Assembly: GCF_023715785.1 (NCBI RefSeq)
Contig: NZ_JAMBOX010000013.1
Span: 100,395-164,394, forward strand
Direction: 5' to 3'
DNA length: 64,000 nucleotides
Source: Neobacillus niacini
GTDB lineage: Bacteria > Bacillota > Bacilli > Bacillales > Cytobacillaceae
Under the pieces are notes generated by a model that did not search any database, was not told the origin of the DNA, and worked only from the letters and a program-made list of their open reading frames with translations. A program made the position numbers and the translations under genes. Positions 41,903-52,420 of this stretch are shown here, piece by piece. Within the stretch, counting starts at the first letter, position 1; each line of letters begins with the position of its first letter.

Positions 41903-42268
41903 TTAACGGGATAGGTGTTTTTTTAATAAATAGGTCTCCATTATTTCTTGGACCTTATTACGAATCCTTGGATTAAAGTAATTATGATGTTCTTCATACC
42001 CTTTATAAATAAACATGTACATGGTAAAGGCATCGTCCCGTTTTGTTTCCAAAACCTGAAGCTTGTTCTTTTTCATATATTGTTTTACCTGAGACAATTC
42101 CGCTTGGATTTCCTTCAACGTCTCCTCAATTAATTCCAAGTAAGGCTTTTTTAATTTAAAAGGGCTTTTTTCCACTACGGCCAAATCACGATTTAAAACG
42201 GTCACGACCATTGGCAGATAAATAGCTTTCTCCATAATGTCACGATCGTTTTCCGGAATTCTCGTCAT
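41903..42268 (-). CDS. yhjD: YhjD-like protein
   Basis: A 121-residue soluble helical protein very close in length to B. subtilis YhjD (120 aa). Conserved parts are DIMEKAIYLPMVVTVLNRDL and the C-terminal GYEEHHNYFNPRIRNKVQEI. It is of unknown function and converges with comK. AGGAGG lies before the ATG. The 270 bp upstream of it, up to the LCP gene, are AT-rich without a further gene. Confidence 0.85.
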   Translation of the reverse strand: MTRIPENDRDIMEKAIYLPMVVTVLNRDLAVVEKSPFKLKKPYLELIEETLKEIQAELSQVKQYMKKNKLQVLETKRDDAFTMYMFIYKGYEEHHNYFNPRIRNKVQEIMETYLLKKHLSR

Positions 42269-42538
42269 AGTCCTCTAACACCTCCTCAATCGAACTTGTG
42301 TTCTTATTTTATTCTACAAAAAATAATTTTAAAAGGCAATACCACATCAATTTTGAATCGTTCTTCAAAGTTCGCATGATGCGAGCTTTTTTATTTGCCA
42401 TAATTTATGTGTTCATGAGAAAGTTTTATTTATAGAAGGATATCCGATAGGAGAAAATGAAATAAAGAAGAAACATAAAAGCTTCTTATTCAGTCAATTA
42501 AAGAGGGGATAAAAAATACAGAGTAAAAGGTGATAAAA

Positions 42539-43483
42539 ATGAGATCTGATCGACATCTTCGGAAGAAGAGGAGAAAATGGCCCACGGTTTTGCTCGTATT
42601 GTTATTGTTAATCGGGGCGGGAGTAGCGTACTCATACTTTCAATATCAAAAAGGGGTAAACCAATCATTAGAAAAATTAAATGGTGAGCAGAATCAAGCA
42701 AACGTTGTTTATAAGTTTGAGGGGCAAAAGGATCAATACGGGGACACGAACATTTTGCTGCTGGGCAGCGATGCACGGGAGAATGAAAAGTCATCCCGAG
42801 CCGACACCATCATCATTGCCCATTATAACGAGGACAAAGGGACATTTAAGTTGACCTCGATTATGAGGGACAGTTATGTGCCGATTCCCGGACGGGGCAA
42901 ACACAAAATCAATTCCGCGTTTGCCCGCGGCGGTCCCGAATTAATGAGACAAACGATAAAACAGAATTTCGATATTAACCTGCAATACTATGCGATTGTT
43001 GATTTTCAGGGGTTTGTACAATTAATTGATGAGGCTTTTCCAAATGGGGTTGAAATCGATGTCGAAAAAAAGATGGAAGAATATGTTGATGTGCCGCTCC
43101 AGCCTGGGCTGCAAAGGCTAAATGGTGAGCAAATGCTGAGCTATGTCCGGTTCCGTCACGATAGGGTAGGGGATTTTGGCCGGGTGGAACGGCAACAAAA
43201 AGCCGTCAAGGCTATTGGCGATCAATTAGCCAGTTTCACAACGATAACGAAAATACCAAAATTAATTGGGGTTGTGACTCCATATATCAATACGAATATG
43301 GATAAGTCTGATATGTTATTTATGGCCAAGGATTTCCTTTCTGATAAAAGAGGAAATGTAGATACATTGAGAATTCCGGTGGAAGGTGCCTTTAAAGAAA
43401 CGAAAGTAAAAGGTGAAGGGGATATCCTGGATATTAATATTGAAAAAAATAAACAGGCTCTTCACCAATTTATTACAAAATAA
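42539..43483 (+). CDS. LytR-CpsA-Psr (LCP) family cell-wall glycopolymer ligase
   Basis: The ATG at 42539 after AAAGGTGA gives 314 aa. A basic N-terminus (RSDRHLRKKRRKW) precedes one membrane segment (PTVLLVLLLLIGAGVAYSYF). The LCP domain follows with NILLLGSDARE, SRADTIIIAHY, IMRDSYVPIPGRGKHKIN and the arginine motif RFRHDRVGDFGRVERQQ. LCP enzymes transfer teichoic acid or related polymers from lipid carriers to peptidoglycan on the outer membrane face. It may belong to the TagT/U/V set; which one is not clear. Confidence 0.9.
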   Translation: MRSDRHLRKKRRKWPTVLLVLLLLIGAGVAYSYFQYQKGVNQSLEKLNGEQNQANVVYKFEGQKDQYGDTNILLLGSDARENEKSSRADTIIIAHYNEDKGTFKLTSIMRDSYVPIPGRGKHKINSAFARGGPELMRQTIKQNFDINLQYYAIVDFQGFVQLIDEAFPNGVEIDVEKKMEEYVDVPLQPGLQRLNGEQMLSYVRFRHDRVGDFGRVERQQKAVKAIGDQLASFTTITKIPKLIGVVTPYINTNMDKSDMLFMAKDFLSDKRGNVDTLRIPVEGAFKETKVKGEGDILDINIEKNKQALHQFITK

Positions 43484-43536
43484 TTGCTTGCTTCCAGATA
43501 AAATAAAGCTTAAAGCACTAATTAAGGAGAAAACGG

Positions 43537-44202
43537 ATGGATTTTGAATCGATTAGAGCATGGTTTACGCTCGAAAACATAATGGAACTTGTTCAAGAAT
43601 ATCGAGCCCTGGGTCCTTTGCCAGGAATCCTGTTAACAGTACTCGAAGCATTTTTGCCGTTTCTCCCGTTATTTGTTTTTGTTATGGCCAATGCAAATGC
43701 CTTCGGATTATGGCTGGGATTTTTATACTCATGGGTTGGTGCGTGTATTGGAGCACTCCTCGTTTTTTCGCTCGTCAGGAGATACGGGCAAAAGCGAGTG
43801 TTGGCTTTTTTGCCGAGGCATCGCCAGGTTCGGAGATTAATGGACTGGGTTGAGCGACATGGCTTTGGACCGCTGTTTGTATTACTTTGCTTCCCGTTTA
43901 CTCCCTCGGCAGTCGTAAATATTGTGGCCGGCTTATCAAAATTAAGCAGGGCTCAATATATGCTGGCAGTGGGAATCGGAAAAATGGTGATGATTTTTAC
44001 AATGAGCTTTATTGGTTACGATATTCAGTCATTGATTACGCAACCCTATCGGACAATCATTGTTGCAATCATTATCTTTGTCCTTTGGTTTGTTGGAAAA
44101 AGAATCGAAGCAAGATTGAATAAGAGGGAAGCAAGTGACTATAATGGAGAAATAGAAAAAAGTCATGTGTACGAAAAACGGAGGGGATTTGGTGAAAAGT
44201 GA
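43537..44202 (+). CDS. yhjE: TVP38/TMEM64 (DedA-like, SNARE-associated) membrane protein YhjE
   Basis: A 221-residue membrane protein with five or six segments and the family core PFTPSAVVNIVAGLSKLSRAQ, in which the FPFTPS motif marks the VTT domain. These proteins are implicated in lipid translocation or metal/stress tolerance; the B. subtilis orthologue YhjE (207 aa) is uncharacterised. Its last 11 bp overlap the sipV gene, so the two are translationally coupled. AAGGAG precedes the ATG. Confidence 0.88.
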   Translation: MDFESIRAWFTLENIMELVQEYRALGPLPGILLTVLEAFLPFLPLFVFVMANANAFGLWLGFLYSWVGACIGALLVFSLVRRYGQKRVLAFLPRHRQVRRLMDWVERHGFGPLFVLLCFPFTPSAVVNIVAGLSKLSRAQYMLAVGIGKMVMIFTMSFIGYDIQSLITQPYRTIIVAIIIFVLWFVGKRIEARLNKREASDYNGEIEKSHVYEKRRGFGEK

Positions 44203-44746
44203 ATGGAGAAAAGAAGGGCTGGAATGGATTAAAGCCTTTGTAATTGGCGTCATTATTTTCGCTTTTATTCGGACGTTTTTCTTTTCCAATTACGTTGTGG
44301 AAGGCGAATCCATGATGCCGACACTGCAGGATGGGAATAAACTGGTGGTCAATAAGCTAGGTTACCATGTCGGTGAATTGAACCGATTTGATGTCATTGT
44401 CTTCCATGCCAATGAAAAAGAAGACTTTGTTAAGCGTATTATTGGCTTGCCGGGGGACAAGATTGAATACCGTAACGATCAGCTTTTTGTGAATGGACAT
44501 AAGTATCAAGAAGGCTTTTTAAAAGTCTATAAAGAAAAGGCTCTCGGTGTCAAACTGACAGGAGATTTCAGTTTAAAAGAGCTAACTGGGGAAGAAACCG
44601 TCCCGGAGGGGAAATTATTCGTCCTTGGCGATAACCGGCTGGGGAGCTGGGACAGCCGCCATTTTGGGTTTATTTCCGTCGATCAGGTTGTCGGCAAGGT
44701 TGATTTTCGATACTGGCCATTAGACGAAATGGATATTCATTTTTAA
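44192..44746 (+). CDS. sipV: Type I signal peptidase SipV
   Basis: The GTG at 44192 after GGAGGGG gives 184 aa. One N-terminal membrane segment (WIKAFVIGVIIFAFIRTFFF) precedes the catalytic serine Ser40 (VEGESMMPTL) and lysine Lys81 (DFVKRIIGLPGD). The later LGDNRLGSWDSRHFG box is intact. It cleaves signal peptides of secreted proteins outside the membrane. B. subtilis also has yhjE followed by sipV. PrsA, EcsAB and ScoC in this window belong to the same secretion theme. Confidence 0.94.
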   Translation: MKSEWRKEGLEWIKAFVIGVIIFAFIRTFFFSNYVVEGESMMPTLQDGNKLVVNKLGYHVGELNRFDVIVFHANEKEDFVKRIIGLPGDKIEYRNDQLFVNGHKYQEGFLKVYKEKALGVKLTGDFSLKELTGEETVPEGKLFVLGDNRLGSWDSRHFGFISVDQVVGKVDFRYWPLDEMDIHF

Positions 44747-44750
44747 ATCA

Positions 44751-44781
44751 AACATGACTTGCAAAAGTCGTGTTTTTTGTT
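44751..44781 (+). terminator. Terminator after sipV
   Basis: AACATGACTT and AAGTCGTGTT form a stem around a short loop, followed by TTTTG. Confidence 0.85.
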
Positions 44782-44900
44782 GATAGAGTCAGCTTAGATT
44801 TACCATTTATGGCTGTAACCTTTGCGGCACAATCCAAACGTTTGTGCCTGTAATATGTTAAAATGATTGATACAGACTTCGAGGAAAGTGAGGGTCCTAT

Positions 44901-47900
44901 ATGTCATTAAGGATGGTAACCGGGCGTTCAGGGGGCGGCAAAACCGAATTATTTTTTAAAGAAATTGAGGACTTGCTTATTGAAAACCCGGAGGGGACAC
45001 CGATTATATATATCGTTCCAGAGCAGATGACCTTCATGTCAGAATACCGCTTGGCAGCGAATCCTAACCTAAACGGGATGATTCGTGCCCAGGTGTACAG
45101 TTTTTCCCGGTTGGCATGGCGAATCCTGCAAGAGACAGGCGGTATTAGCCGTTCGCACTTAAGCAGTGTCGGCATGAGCATGTTAATTCGCAAAATTATT
45201 GATGAAAAGAAAGAGCAGCTAAAGCTTTTCAACCGGGCTTCTGATAAGACGGGCTTTGTTGCACAACTAGAGCAAATGATTACGGAGTTCAAGCGATATT
45301 GCTTAAGACCAGAGGATTTAGCAGCGGGGTCGCTGCAAATGGCATCCGATCACTCGACTGCAGCAATCGCCTTACGTGATAAATTAGCCGACCTGGAAGT
45401 CATTTATCAAAAGTTTGAAGAGGAAATCTTCGGCAAGTACATCGATTCGGAAGATTATTTTCGCCTGCTTGCTGAAAAAATAGCAAGTTCCACTTATTTG
45501 CGTGATGCTGAGATCTATATTGATGGCTTTTATAGCTTTTCACCTCAAGAATACCAAATTATTTTGGAATTGATGAAGCAATGCCGCAGGGTCTCAATTG
45601 CGATGACAACCGATCATGTTCATTTTGATGCTCAGCCGGACGAGCTGGATTTGTTTCGGGCTTCTAAAGAGGCGATTATTTCTATTCATGAAATAGCCAA
45701 AACAGAAGGCGTTGAAATTGAACAACCGGTAATAATGGCCAAGCCAAACAGATGGAACAGCTCATCACTAAAACATTTGGAAGAAAAATTTGATGCCAGG
45801 CCGGCAATCCCGTTTGCCGGAGAAACAGCCATCCATCTTTGCCAGGCCGGGAATCGCCGGGCCGAGGTGGAAGGAATTGCCCGTGAAATTCGTGAGCTTG
45901 CCCGCACGAAAGGGTACCGCTATCGGGATATGGCGTTATTAATCCGAAACGGCGGGGATTATCATGAAATTGTTGAACCCGTCTTCACCGATTATGGGCT
46001 GCCGTATTTTATTGACCAAAAACGGACGATGCTCAATCATCCGCTGGTTGAATTGATCCGTTCAACCCTCGAAGTTATCAACTCCTTTTGGCGCTATGAG
46101 CCGGTATTTCGGGCGATTAAAACCGATCTGATGTACCCGCTGCAGGAGAATTCCGTCAAAATGCGGGAAAAGATGGACCGACTTGAAAACTATGTGCTGG
46201 CCTATGGGATAAATGGGAGCAAATGGACGAAAAAGGATCGTTGGATATATCGGCGCTTCCGGGGCCTTGAGTCTGACATAAATGGGCAGACAGATGCTGA
46301 AAAGGCGCTGGAACAGGAATTAAATGAGTTAAAGTTGATGATTTCCGCTCCTATTCTACGTCTTTCACGCCGGCTGAAAAAAGCGGACACAGGCCGGAAG
46401 CTTTGCGAGGCAGTTTACTTATTCCTTGAGGAATTGGATGTACCCGCGAAGCTGGAAAACTGGAAGTTCGCTGCTGAAGAGAAGGGCAATCTCATAAAGG
46501 CTCGTGAGCATGAGCAGGTATGGAATGCCGTCATTGATTTGTTGGATCAGTTTGTTGAGATTTTAGGTGATGAACCTGTTGACATAAAATCTTTTGCTAC
46601 GATATTGGAGGCTGGCTTTGAATCGCTGCATTTTTCATTAATTCCGCCGGCACTTGACCAGGTATTAATTGGCGATTTGGAGAAATCGCGGTTAAATGGC
46701 ATGAAGGTTGTGTTCGTGCTCGGTGTAAATGAAGGGGTATTGCCTGCAAAAATCTCTGTTGAAGGCATTCTCCAGGATGAGGACAGAGAACTGCTGCTTG
46801 CCTCTGGTATAAAGGTGGCGCCAAGCAGCCGGACACGCTTGCTTGATGAAAACTTTTTGGCCTATAAAGCATTTACGGCGCCGTCAGACTTGCTTTATGT
46901 CAGTTATCCGCTTGCCAATGAGGAAGGAAAAGCGTTAATTCCCTCTTCCTATATTAAGAGATTGAAAGATATGTTTCCGGAAATGAGTCAGCTTGAGTTT
47001 CATACCGATCCAGGCCAGGCAACGGATTCGGAGCAGCTTGGCTTCGTGGCCAATATCACGACGACCTTGGCCTATCTGAATGCCCAGCTGCAACTAAAGA
47101 AACGGAATTATCCTATTTCTGGGTTGTGGTGGGACGTATATAACTTTTACATGAACAGCACGCACAAGAAGCAGGCACAGAAGGTATTCTCCAGTCTGTT
47201 TTACAGTAATGGAACCGTCAGACTTACTGAAGATACTGCGGCTGAATTGTACGGGGATTCGATTCAGGCCAGCGTATCGCGAATGGAGCTGTATAATTCC
47301 TGTGCTTTTTCTCATTTTGCCCAGCATGGGCTTAAGCTTCGCGAACGCCAAGTCTTTCGTCTGGAGGCTCCTGATATCGGAGAACTGTTCCATGCGGCAT
47401 TGAAACAAATTGCCGACATGATTAACGAACAGAAACTATCTTGGGCCGCACTCTCGAGACAACAATGCGAACAGCTGTCGAAGGAAGCTGTGAAAATGTT
47501 AGCCCCGAAACTGCAAAATGAGATTTTACTAAGCTCGGAGCGGCACCATTATATTAAACGAAAGCTGGAGCAAATCATCACTAGAGCCTCTTTGGTTCTA
47601 AGTGACCATGCCAAGGTGAGTGGCTTTTCGCCCATTGGCCTGGAGCTTGGTTTTGGTCCAAACGGCGCGCTGCCGCCCTTAACATTTTCATTGAAAAATG
47701 GCAAACGGATGGAACTGGCCGGCAGGATTGACAGAGTTGACCAAGCAAAAGCCGATGACAATCATGTGTTTTTGCGGGTCATTGATTATAAATCGAGTGA
47801 AAAGGATGTTAATTTAACTGAGGTTTATTACGGCCTTGCTCTACAAATGCTTACGTATCTTGATATTGTAATGACCCATTCAAAGGAATTGGTCGAGATG

Positions 47901-48398
47901 AAAGCAAGTCCGGCCGGGGTTCTTTATTTTCATGTTCATAATCCTTTTGTCAATACCACGAAAATGTTAACAATGGACGAAATTGAAAAAGAAATCATGA
48001 AAAAATTCAAAATGAACGGATTAATGCTGAGTGACCAGAACGTCATTCGCTTAATGGACCAATCGCTTGAATCCGGCGATTCACAAATAATTGCCGCAGG
48101 AATCAAGAAGGATGGACAGTTATCGAAAAAATCAAAGGTTGCTAGTATCGAAGAGTTTGAGAATCTTAAAAGTTATGTCCGAAAAATTTACCAAAATACC
48201 GGAAATGCAATTGTCGAGGGGAAGCTTGATATTGCCCCCTATAAGTTAAAAGATAAAACACCTTGTACATTTTGTTCCTTTAAATCGGTTTGTCAATTTG
48301 ATGAATCCATTGAACAAAATCGTTACCGAATTCTCACACCGCATTCAAAGGAAACCGTTTTGGAGTTAATCGGAAAGGAGCTGAGAGAGGATGAGTAA
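44901..48398 (+). CDS. addB: AddB, helicase-like and nuclease subunit of AddAB
   Basis: A 1165-residue protein (B. subtilis 1166). N-terminal Walker A is GRSGGGKTE. The C-terminal RecB-type nuclease has LRVIDYKSSEKD, and an iron-sulfur cluster is formed by Cys801, Cys1122, Cys1125 and Cys1131 (computed from codon positions; B. subtilis has 801, 1121, 1124, 1130). With AddA it resects double-strand breaks to a Chi site and loads recombination. The last 8 bp overlap addA. Confidence 0.96.
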   Translation: MSLRMVTGRSGGGKTELFFKEIEDLLIENPEGTPIIYIVPEQMTFMSEYRLAANPNLNGMIRAQVYSFSRLAWRILQETGGISRSHLSSVGMSMLIRKIIDEKKEQLKLFNRASDKTGFVAQLEQMITEFKRYCLRPEDLAAGSLQMASDHSTAAIALRDKLADLEVIYQKFEEEIFGKYIDSEDYFRLLAEKIASSTYLRDAEIYIDGFYSFSPQEYQIILELMKQCRRVSIAMTTDHVHFDAQPDELDLFRASKEAIISIHEIAKTEGVEIEQPVIMAKPNRWNSSSLKHLEEKFDARPAIPFAGETAIHLCQAGNRRAEVEGIAREIRELARTKGYRYRDMALLIRNGGDYHEIVEPVFTDYGLPYFIDQKRTMLNHPLVELIRSTLEVINSFWRYEPVFRAIKTDLMYPLQENSVKMREKMDRLENYVLAYGINGSKWTKKDRWIYRRFRGLESDINGQTDAEKALEQELNELKLMISAPILRLSRRLKKADTGRKLCEAVYLFLEELDVPAKLENWKFAAEEKGNLIKAREHEQVWNAVIDLLDQFVEILGDEPVDIKSFATILEAGFESLHFSLIPPALDQVLIGDLEKSRLNGMKVVFVLGVNEGVLPAKISVEGILQDEDRELLLASGIKVAPSSRTRLLDENFLAYKAFTAPSDLLYVSYPLANEEGKALIPSSYIKRLKDMFPEMSQLEFHTDPGQATDSEQLGFVANITTTLAYLNAQLQLKKRNYPISGLWWDVYNFYMNSTHKKQAQKVFSSLFYSNGTVRLTEDTAAELYGDSIQASVSRMELYNSCAFSHFAQHGLKLRERQVFRLEAPDIGELFHAALKQIADMINEQKLSWAALSRQQCEQLSKEAVKMLAPKLQNEILLSSERHHYIKRKLEQIITRASLVLSDHAKVSGFSPIGLELGFGPNGALPPLTFSLKNGKRMELAGRIDRVDQAKADDNHVFLRVIDYKSSEKDVNLTEVYYGLALQMLTYLDIVMTHSKELVEMKASPAGVLYFHVHNPFVNTTKMLTMDEIEKEIMKKFKMNGLMLSDQNVIRLMDQSLESGDSQIIAAGIKKDGQLSKKSKVASIEEFENLKSYVRKIYQNTGNAIVEGKLDIAPYKLKDKTPCTFCSFKSVCQFDESIEQNRYRILTPHSKETVLELIGKELREDE

Positions 48399-51300
48399 TG
48401 TGGTTATTCCGCCAAAACCGGAGGATGTAACCTGGACTGAGGACCAATGGAAAGCCATTATGGCCCGGGATAAGGACATTCTTGTCGCTGCTGCGGCAGG
48501 GTCGGGAAAAACAGCTGTCCTCGTCGAGAGGATGATCAGAAAAATTCTTTCCGAACAAGACCCCATCAATGTGGATGAATTATTAGTGGTTACCTTTACC
48601 AACGCATCAGCGGCAGAAATGCGGCATCGAATTGGCGAGGCATTGGAAAAGGCGATTGATGATCATCCAGGCTCTCGCCATTTAAGAAAACAGCTTAGTT
48701 TGTTAAACAAGGCCTCGATTTCAACACTTCACTCCTTTTGTATGGAGGTGATTCGGAAATACTATTACTTAATCGATGTCGACCCGAGTTTTAGAATTGC
48801 CGATGCTACAGAAGCCCAATTAATAAGAGATGAAGTTTTGGATGAGCTATTTGAAGAGGAATATGGAAAACCGGATAATGAACAATTTTTCAGATTGGTA
48901 GATTCGTTTACCAGTGATCGAAGTGATGCAGCGCTGATGGAAATTGTTCAATCAATCTATGATTTTGCCCGATCAAATCCGTCGTCGGAGCACTATTTGC
49001 AATCCATTGTTTCCATGTATGATGTTGCAGGAATTGATCATCTTGAACAGTTGCCATTTATTCGGGCACTCCTATTTGATATACAGTTACAGCTTGAAGG
49101 TGCAAAGGAACTAATCAAACAGGGAATGGAGCTCACGAAACTTCCTGGGGGACCGGCGCCAAGGGCGGAAAACTTTTTGGATGATCTTTTGGTCATTGAT
49201 ACACTAATCCAAGCTAACCAAGACTCATGGCAAACGCTGCATCAGGCAATGCAATCCTGGTCATTTTCCAGGGCCAAACAGGTAAAAGGCGACCAGTATG
49301 ATAAAGAACTGACAGAGAAAGCCCAAAAGCTTCGCGATAAGGCTAAGAAAAAAATCCAGGACTTAAAAGACGAGCTTTTTTCTCGCAGGCCGGAAAGCTT
49401 TTTACGTGACATGGCCGAGATGCAGCCAATGATTGAGACGCTGATTTATTTGGTAAGACAATTTTCCGTGATGTTTGAAAAAGCAAAACGGGAAAAGGGT
49501 CTAGTTGATTACGCTGACCTGGAACATTATTGCCTTGACATTCTGACTGAATCGACATCGGAGGAGTTTCAGCCATCAGAGGCGGCCCTCGCTTACCGAC
49601 GCCACTTTAAAGAGGTGTATGTTGATGAATATCAGGATACGAACATGGTTCAGGAAACCATTTTAAAATTGGTAGCAATGGAAGATGAGACAAACGGCAA
49701 TATGTTTATGGTTGGCGATGTTAAACAATCGATTTATCGGTTTCGGTTAGCGGAGCCCAATTTATTTTTATCCAAATATAATCGGTTTACTTTGGATGGT
49801 GGGACTGGCGGACTAAGAATCGACTTGGCCAGGAATTTCCGGAGCCGAAAGGAAGTTCTGGATGCGACAAACTATTTGTTTAAACAAATTATGGGTGTAA
49901 AGGTAGGTGAAATTGAATATGATGAAGCAGCTGAGCTGCGAAACGGTGCTCCATATCCGGAAGACGAGCCATTTCCGGCTGAGCTGATCCTAATCGATCA
50001 AAACAGAGAAACGGTGGAGGCACCGGTTGAAGTTGACACGGAGGAACCATCATTCTTATTAGATGCGGTAGATCTTGAAAGCTCTCAACTTGAGGCGAGG
50101 GTCATTGCTGCAAAAATAAAGGAACTAATCGAAAAAGGCGCCCCTGTCTATAATGCCAAAACAAAATCAACTCGTTCGCTCATGTACAGGGATATCGTGA
50201 TATTATTGCGATCAATGACTTGGGCACCGCAAATTATGGAGGAATTTAAGCAGCAAGGAATCCCCATCTATGCGAACTTGTCGACGGGTTATTTTGAGGC
50301 AACAGAAGTGGCGATTATGGTGTCGCTGCTCCGGGTTATCGATAATCCGTACCAGGACATCCCACTGGCTGCTGTGCTTCGCTCCCCCATTGTCGGATTA
50401 AATGAAGAAGAGTTGGCAAAAATCCGTGTGCATTACAAACGTGGTTCTTTCTGGGAGGCGGTTTCCGCTTTTTGTCGCCATAGAGAGGCGGAAATAACGG
50501 AGGCATTTTACGATAAGGTTTGCCAGTTTTATAACAGTGTGACAGACTGGCGTTCATTAGCAAGAAATGGGGCGCTTTCTGAATTAATCTGGCAGCTGTA
50601 CCGCGATACCCATTTTTACGATTTCGTCGGCGGTTTGCCGGGCGGAAAGCAACGTCAGGCAAACTTAAAAGCGCTATACGATCGGGCACGGACTTACGAG
50701 CAGACCTCTTTCCGCGGGTTGTTCCGGTTCTTGCGTTTTATTGAGCGAATGATCGATCGAGGAGACGACCTTGGTGCGGCAAGGGCACTTGGCGAGCAGG
50801 AGGATGTCGTTCGAATCATGACCATCCATAGCAGTAAGGGACTTGAATTTCCGGTTGTCTTCATGGCCGGGATGGCGCGAAATTTCAATTTGACAGACCT
50901 GAGGAAGCCGTTTATGCTCGATAAGGAATTCGGGTTCGCCGCTAAATATGTGAATGCCGAGAAGCGGATATCGTATCCTTCACTGCCACAGCTTGCGTTT
51001 AAACGGAAGAAAAAAATGGAAATGCTTGCAGAAGAAATGCGGGTCTTGTATGTGGCAATGACTCGGGCCAAGGAAAAGCTGTATTTAACAGCCACCCTAA
51101 AAGATGCAACGAAAAAATTCGAGCAATGGTTGGATGTTTCCAACCATCAGGATTGGCTGCTCAAGGATTATCTGCGGGCATCGGCATCAGGCTATATTGA
51201 CTGGATTGGTCCAGCGCTGGTTCGCCATCAGGATGGGGGCGTATTAAGAGAAGGAGCGGAGACAAACGCTTTAGTGAATGAGGAAATCACGGCCCATCCT

Positions 51301-52158
51301 GCTTCTTGGAAAATTTATGTCATCAGCGCCGATGAGGTAAAAAGCCAAACCCACGACCTGGAAATGGAACCGGACCACTGGATCGAGATGGTTGAAAAAG
51401 GACAAACTGTTCCGACAGCTTCGGATTTTGCGGATGAAGTATCAGCACGACTTTCTTGGACATATGCCCATCAAAGTGCAGCAAGTCATCGCTCGAAACA
51501 ATCGGTTTCGGAAATCAAACGTCAGCGTGAAATCGCTGATGAACAAAGCGGTACAGAATTGATCCATCGATTTAAAAAGTCGATTGTAAAGCGGCCAAAG
51601 TTTATGCAGGAAAAGTCGTTAACCCCAGCTGAACGGGGGACAGCAATGCATATGGTGATGCAGCACCTGGATTTGTCAAAGCCCGTTAGTGAGATGGCAA
51701 TTGCTCAACAAGTTGATACGATGGTTATGAACGAGCTGTTAACGGCAGAGCAAGCCGAAGTGATTGATGCCAAGCTTATTTCGCAATTTTTTGAAACGCC
51801 GTTGGGTTCACGTTATTTCCAAGCAAAAAAGGTCCATCGCGAGGTACCGTTTACGCTATCTTTGCCAGCTCATGACATTTATCCTGATTGGAAAGAAGAG
51901 GAGGAATTTGTATTCGTCCAAGGGATTATAGATTGTATCCTCGAGGATCAGATTGGCCTCACCTTAATTGATTATAAATCTGATGGGATTACCGATCGAT
52001 TTAATGGTGGATTCGTGCAGGCACAATCGATTCTTGAAAGTCGCTATAAGTTGCAAATCAATTTATATACAAGAGCGATTGAACAAATTTGGAAACGGAA
52101 AGTCCATGAGCGATATTTGTTCTTCTTTGACGGTGCCCATATATTAAAGCTTGATTAG
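48391..52158 (+). CDS. addA: AddA, helicase-nuclease subunit of AddAB
   Basis: A 1255-residue UvrD/Rep-type helicase with C-terminal nuclease. Helicase motif I is VAAAAGSGKTAVLVERM (about residues 32-48); motif II VYVDEYQDTN (about 409-418); motif VI VLYVAMTRAKEKLYLT (about 887-902). The nuclease site LTLIDYKSDGITDRF lies near residue 1190. It forms the AddAB recombination enzyme. In B. subtilis sbcD and sbcC follow, but here a terminator and the convergent gerP operon come next. Confidence 0.96.
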   Translation: MSNVVIPPKPEDVTWTEDQWKAIMARDKDILVAAAAGSGKTAVLVERMIRKILSEQDPINVDELLVVTFTNASAAEMRHRIGEALEKAIDDHPGSRHLRKQLSLLNKASISTLHSFCMEVIRKYYYLIDVDPSFRIADATEAQLIRDEVLDELFEEEYGKPDNEQFFRLVDSFTSDRSDAALMEIVQSIYDFARSNPSSEHYLQSIVSMYDVAGIDHLEQLPFIRALLFDIQLQLEGAKELIKQGMELTKLPGGPAPRAENFLDDLLVIDTLIQANQDSWQTLHQAMQSWSFSRAKQVKGDQYDKELTEKAQKLRDKAKKKIQDLKDELFSRRPESFLRDMAEMQPMIETLIYLVRQFSVMFEKAKREKGLVDYADLEHYCLDILTESTSEEFQPSEAALAYRRHFKEVYVDEYQDTNMVQETILKLVAMEDETNGNMFMVGDVKQSIYRFRLAEPNLFLSKYNRFTLDGGTGGLRIDLARNFRSRKEVLDATNYLFKQIMGVKVGEIEYDEAAELRNGAPYPEDEPFPAELILIDQNRETVEAPVEVDTEEPSFLLDAVDLESSQLEARVIAAKIKELIEKGAPVYNAKTKSTRSLMYRDIVILLRSMTWAPQIMEEFKQQGIPIYANLSTGYFEATEVAIMVSLLRVIDNPYQDIPLAAVLRSPIVGLNEEELAKIRVHYKRGSFWEAVSAFCRHREAEITEAFYDKVCQFYNSVTDWRSLARNGALSELIWQLYRDTHFYDFVGGLPGGKQRQANLKALYDRARTYEQTSFRGLFRFLRFIERMIDRGDDLGAARALGEQEDVVRIMTIHSSKGLEFPVVFMAGMARNFNLTDLRKPFMLDKEFGFAAKYVNAEKRISYPSLPQLAFKRKKKMEMLAEEMRVLYVAMTRAKEKLYLTATLKDATKKFEQWLDVSNHQDWLLKDYLRASASGYIDWIGPALVRHQDGGVLREGAETNALVNEEITAHPASWKIYVISADEVKSQTHDLEMEPDHWIEMVEKGQTVPTASDFADEVSARLSWTYAHQSAASHRSKQSVSEIKRQREIADEQSGTELIHRFKKSIVKRPKFMQEKSLTPAERGTAMHMVMQHLDLSKPVSEMAIAQQVDTMVMNELLTAEQAEVIDAKLISQFFETPLGSRYFQAKKVHREVPFTLSLPAHDIYPDWKEEEEFVFVQGIIDCILEDQIGLTLIDYKSDGITDRFNGGFVQAQSILESRYKLQINLYTRAIEQIWKRKVHERYLFFFDGAHILKLD

Positions 52159-52159
52159 C

Positions 52160-52203
52160 AAAAAAAATGACATACCCAATTAAATGGTGTATGTCATTTT
52201 TTT
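52160..52203. terminator. Bidirectional terminator between addA and gerPF
   Basis: AAAAAATGACATAC and GTATGTCATTTTTT form a long stem around a 12-nt loop, serving addA and the convergent gerP operon. Confidence 0.92.
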
Positions 52204-52420
52204 AATTATTCCCGACAATCGGCTGGTCTAGCAGCTTCGTATCGAGCACATTTGTACCGCTCAGACCATTGTAGGTTAACACTAATCCGCCAGTATTAAA
52301 ACCGCCGGCACCTCCTGCGGTTTTGGAACCGGTCTTCGGCGAAATATACAGTGTATCACCAAAATGAACGATTCCTCCGGTGACGTTGACAATTTGTACG
52401 GGACCGATTATAGCTGGCAT
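52202..52420 (-). CDS. gerPF: Spore germination protein GerPF
   Basis: The ATG at 52420, 6 nt from AAAGGATG, gives 72 aa beginning MPAIIGPVQIVNVTGG; the ATG at 52429 touches the ribosome site. It shares with GerPA the MPAI-N-terminus and the GGFNTG/GSFNTG segment. GerP proteins act in the spore coat and let germinants reach receptors. Last gene of the operon, ending in the terminator shared with addA. Confidence 0.93.
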   Translation of the reverse strand: MPAIIGPVQIVNVTGGIVHFGDTLYISPKTGSKTAGGAGGFNTGGLVLTYNGLSGTNVLDTKLLDQPIVGNN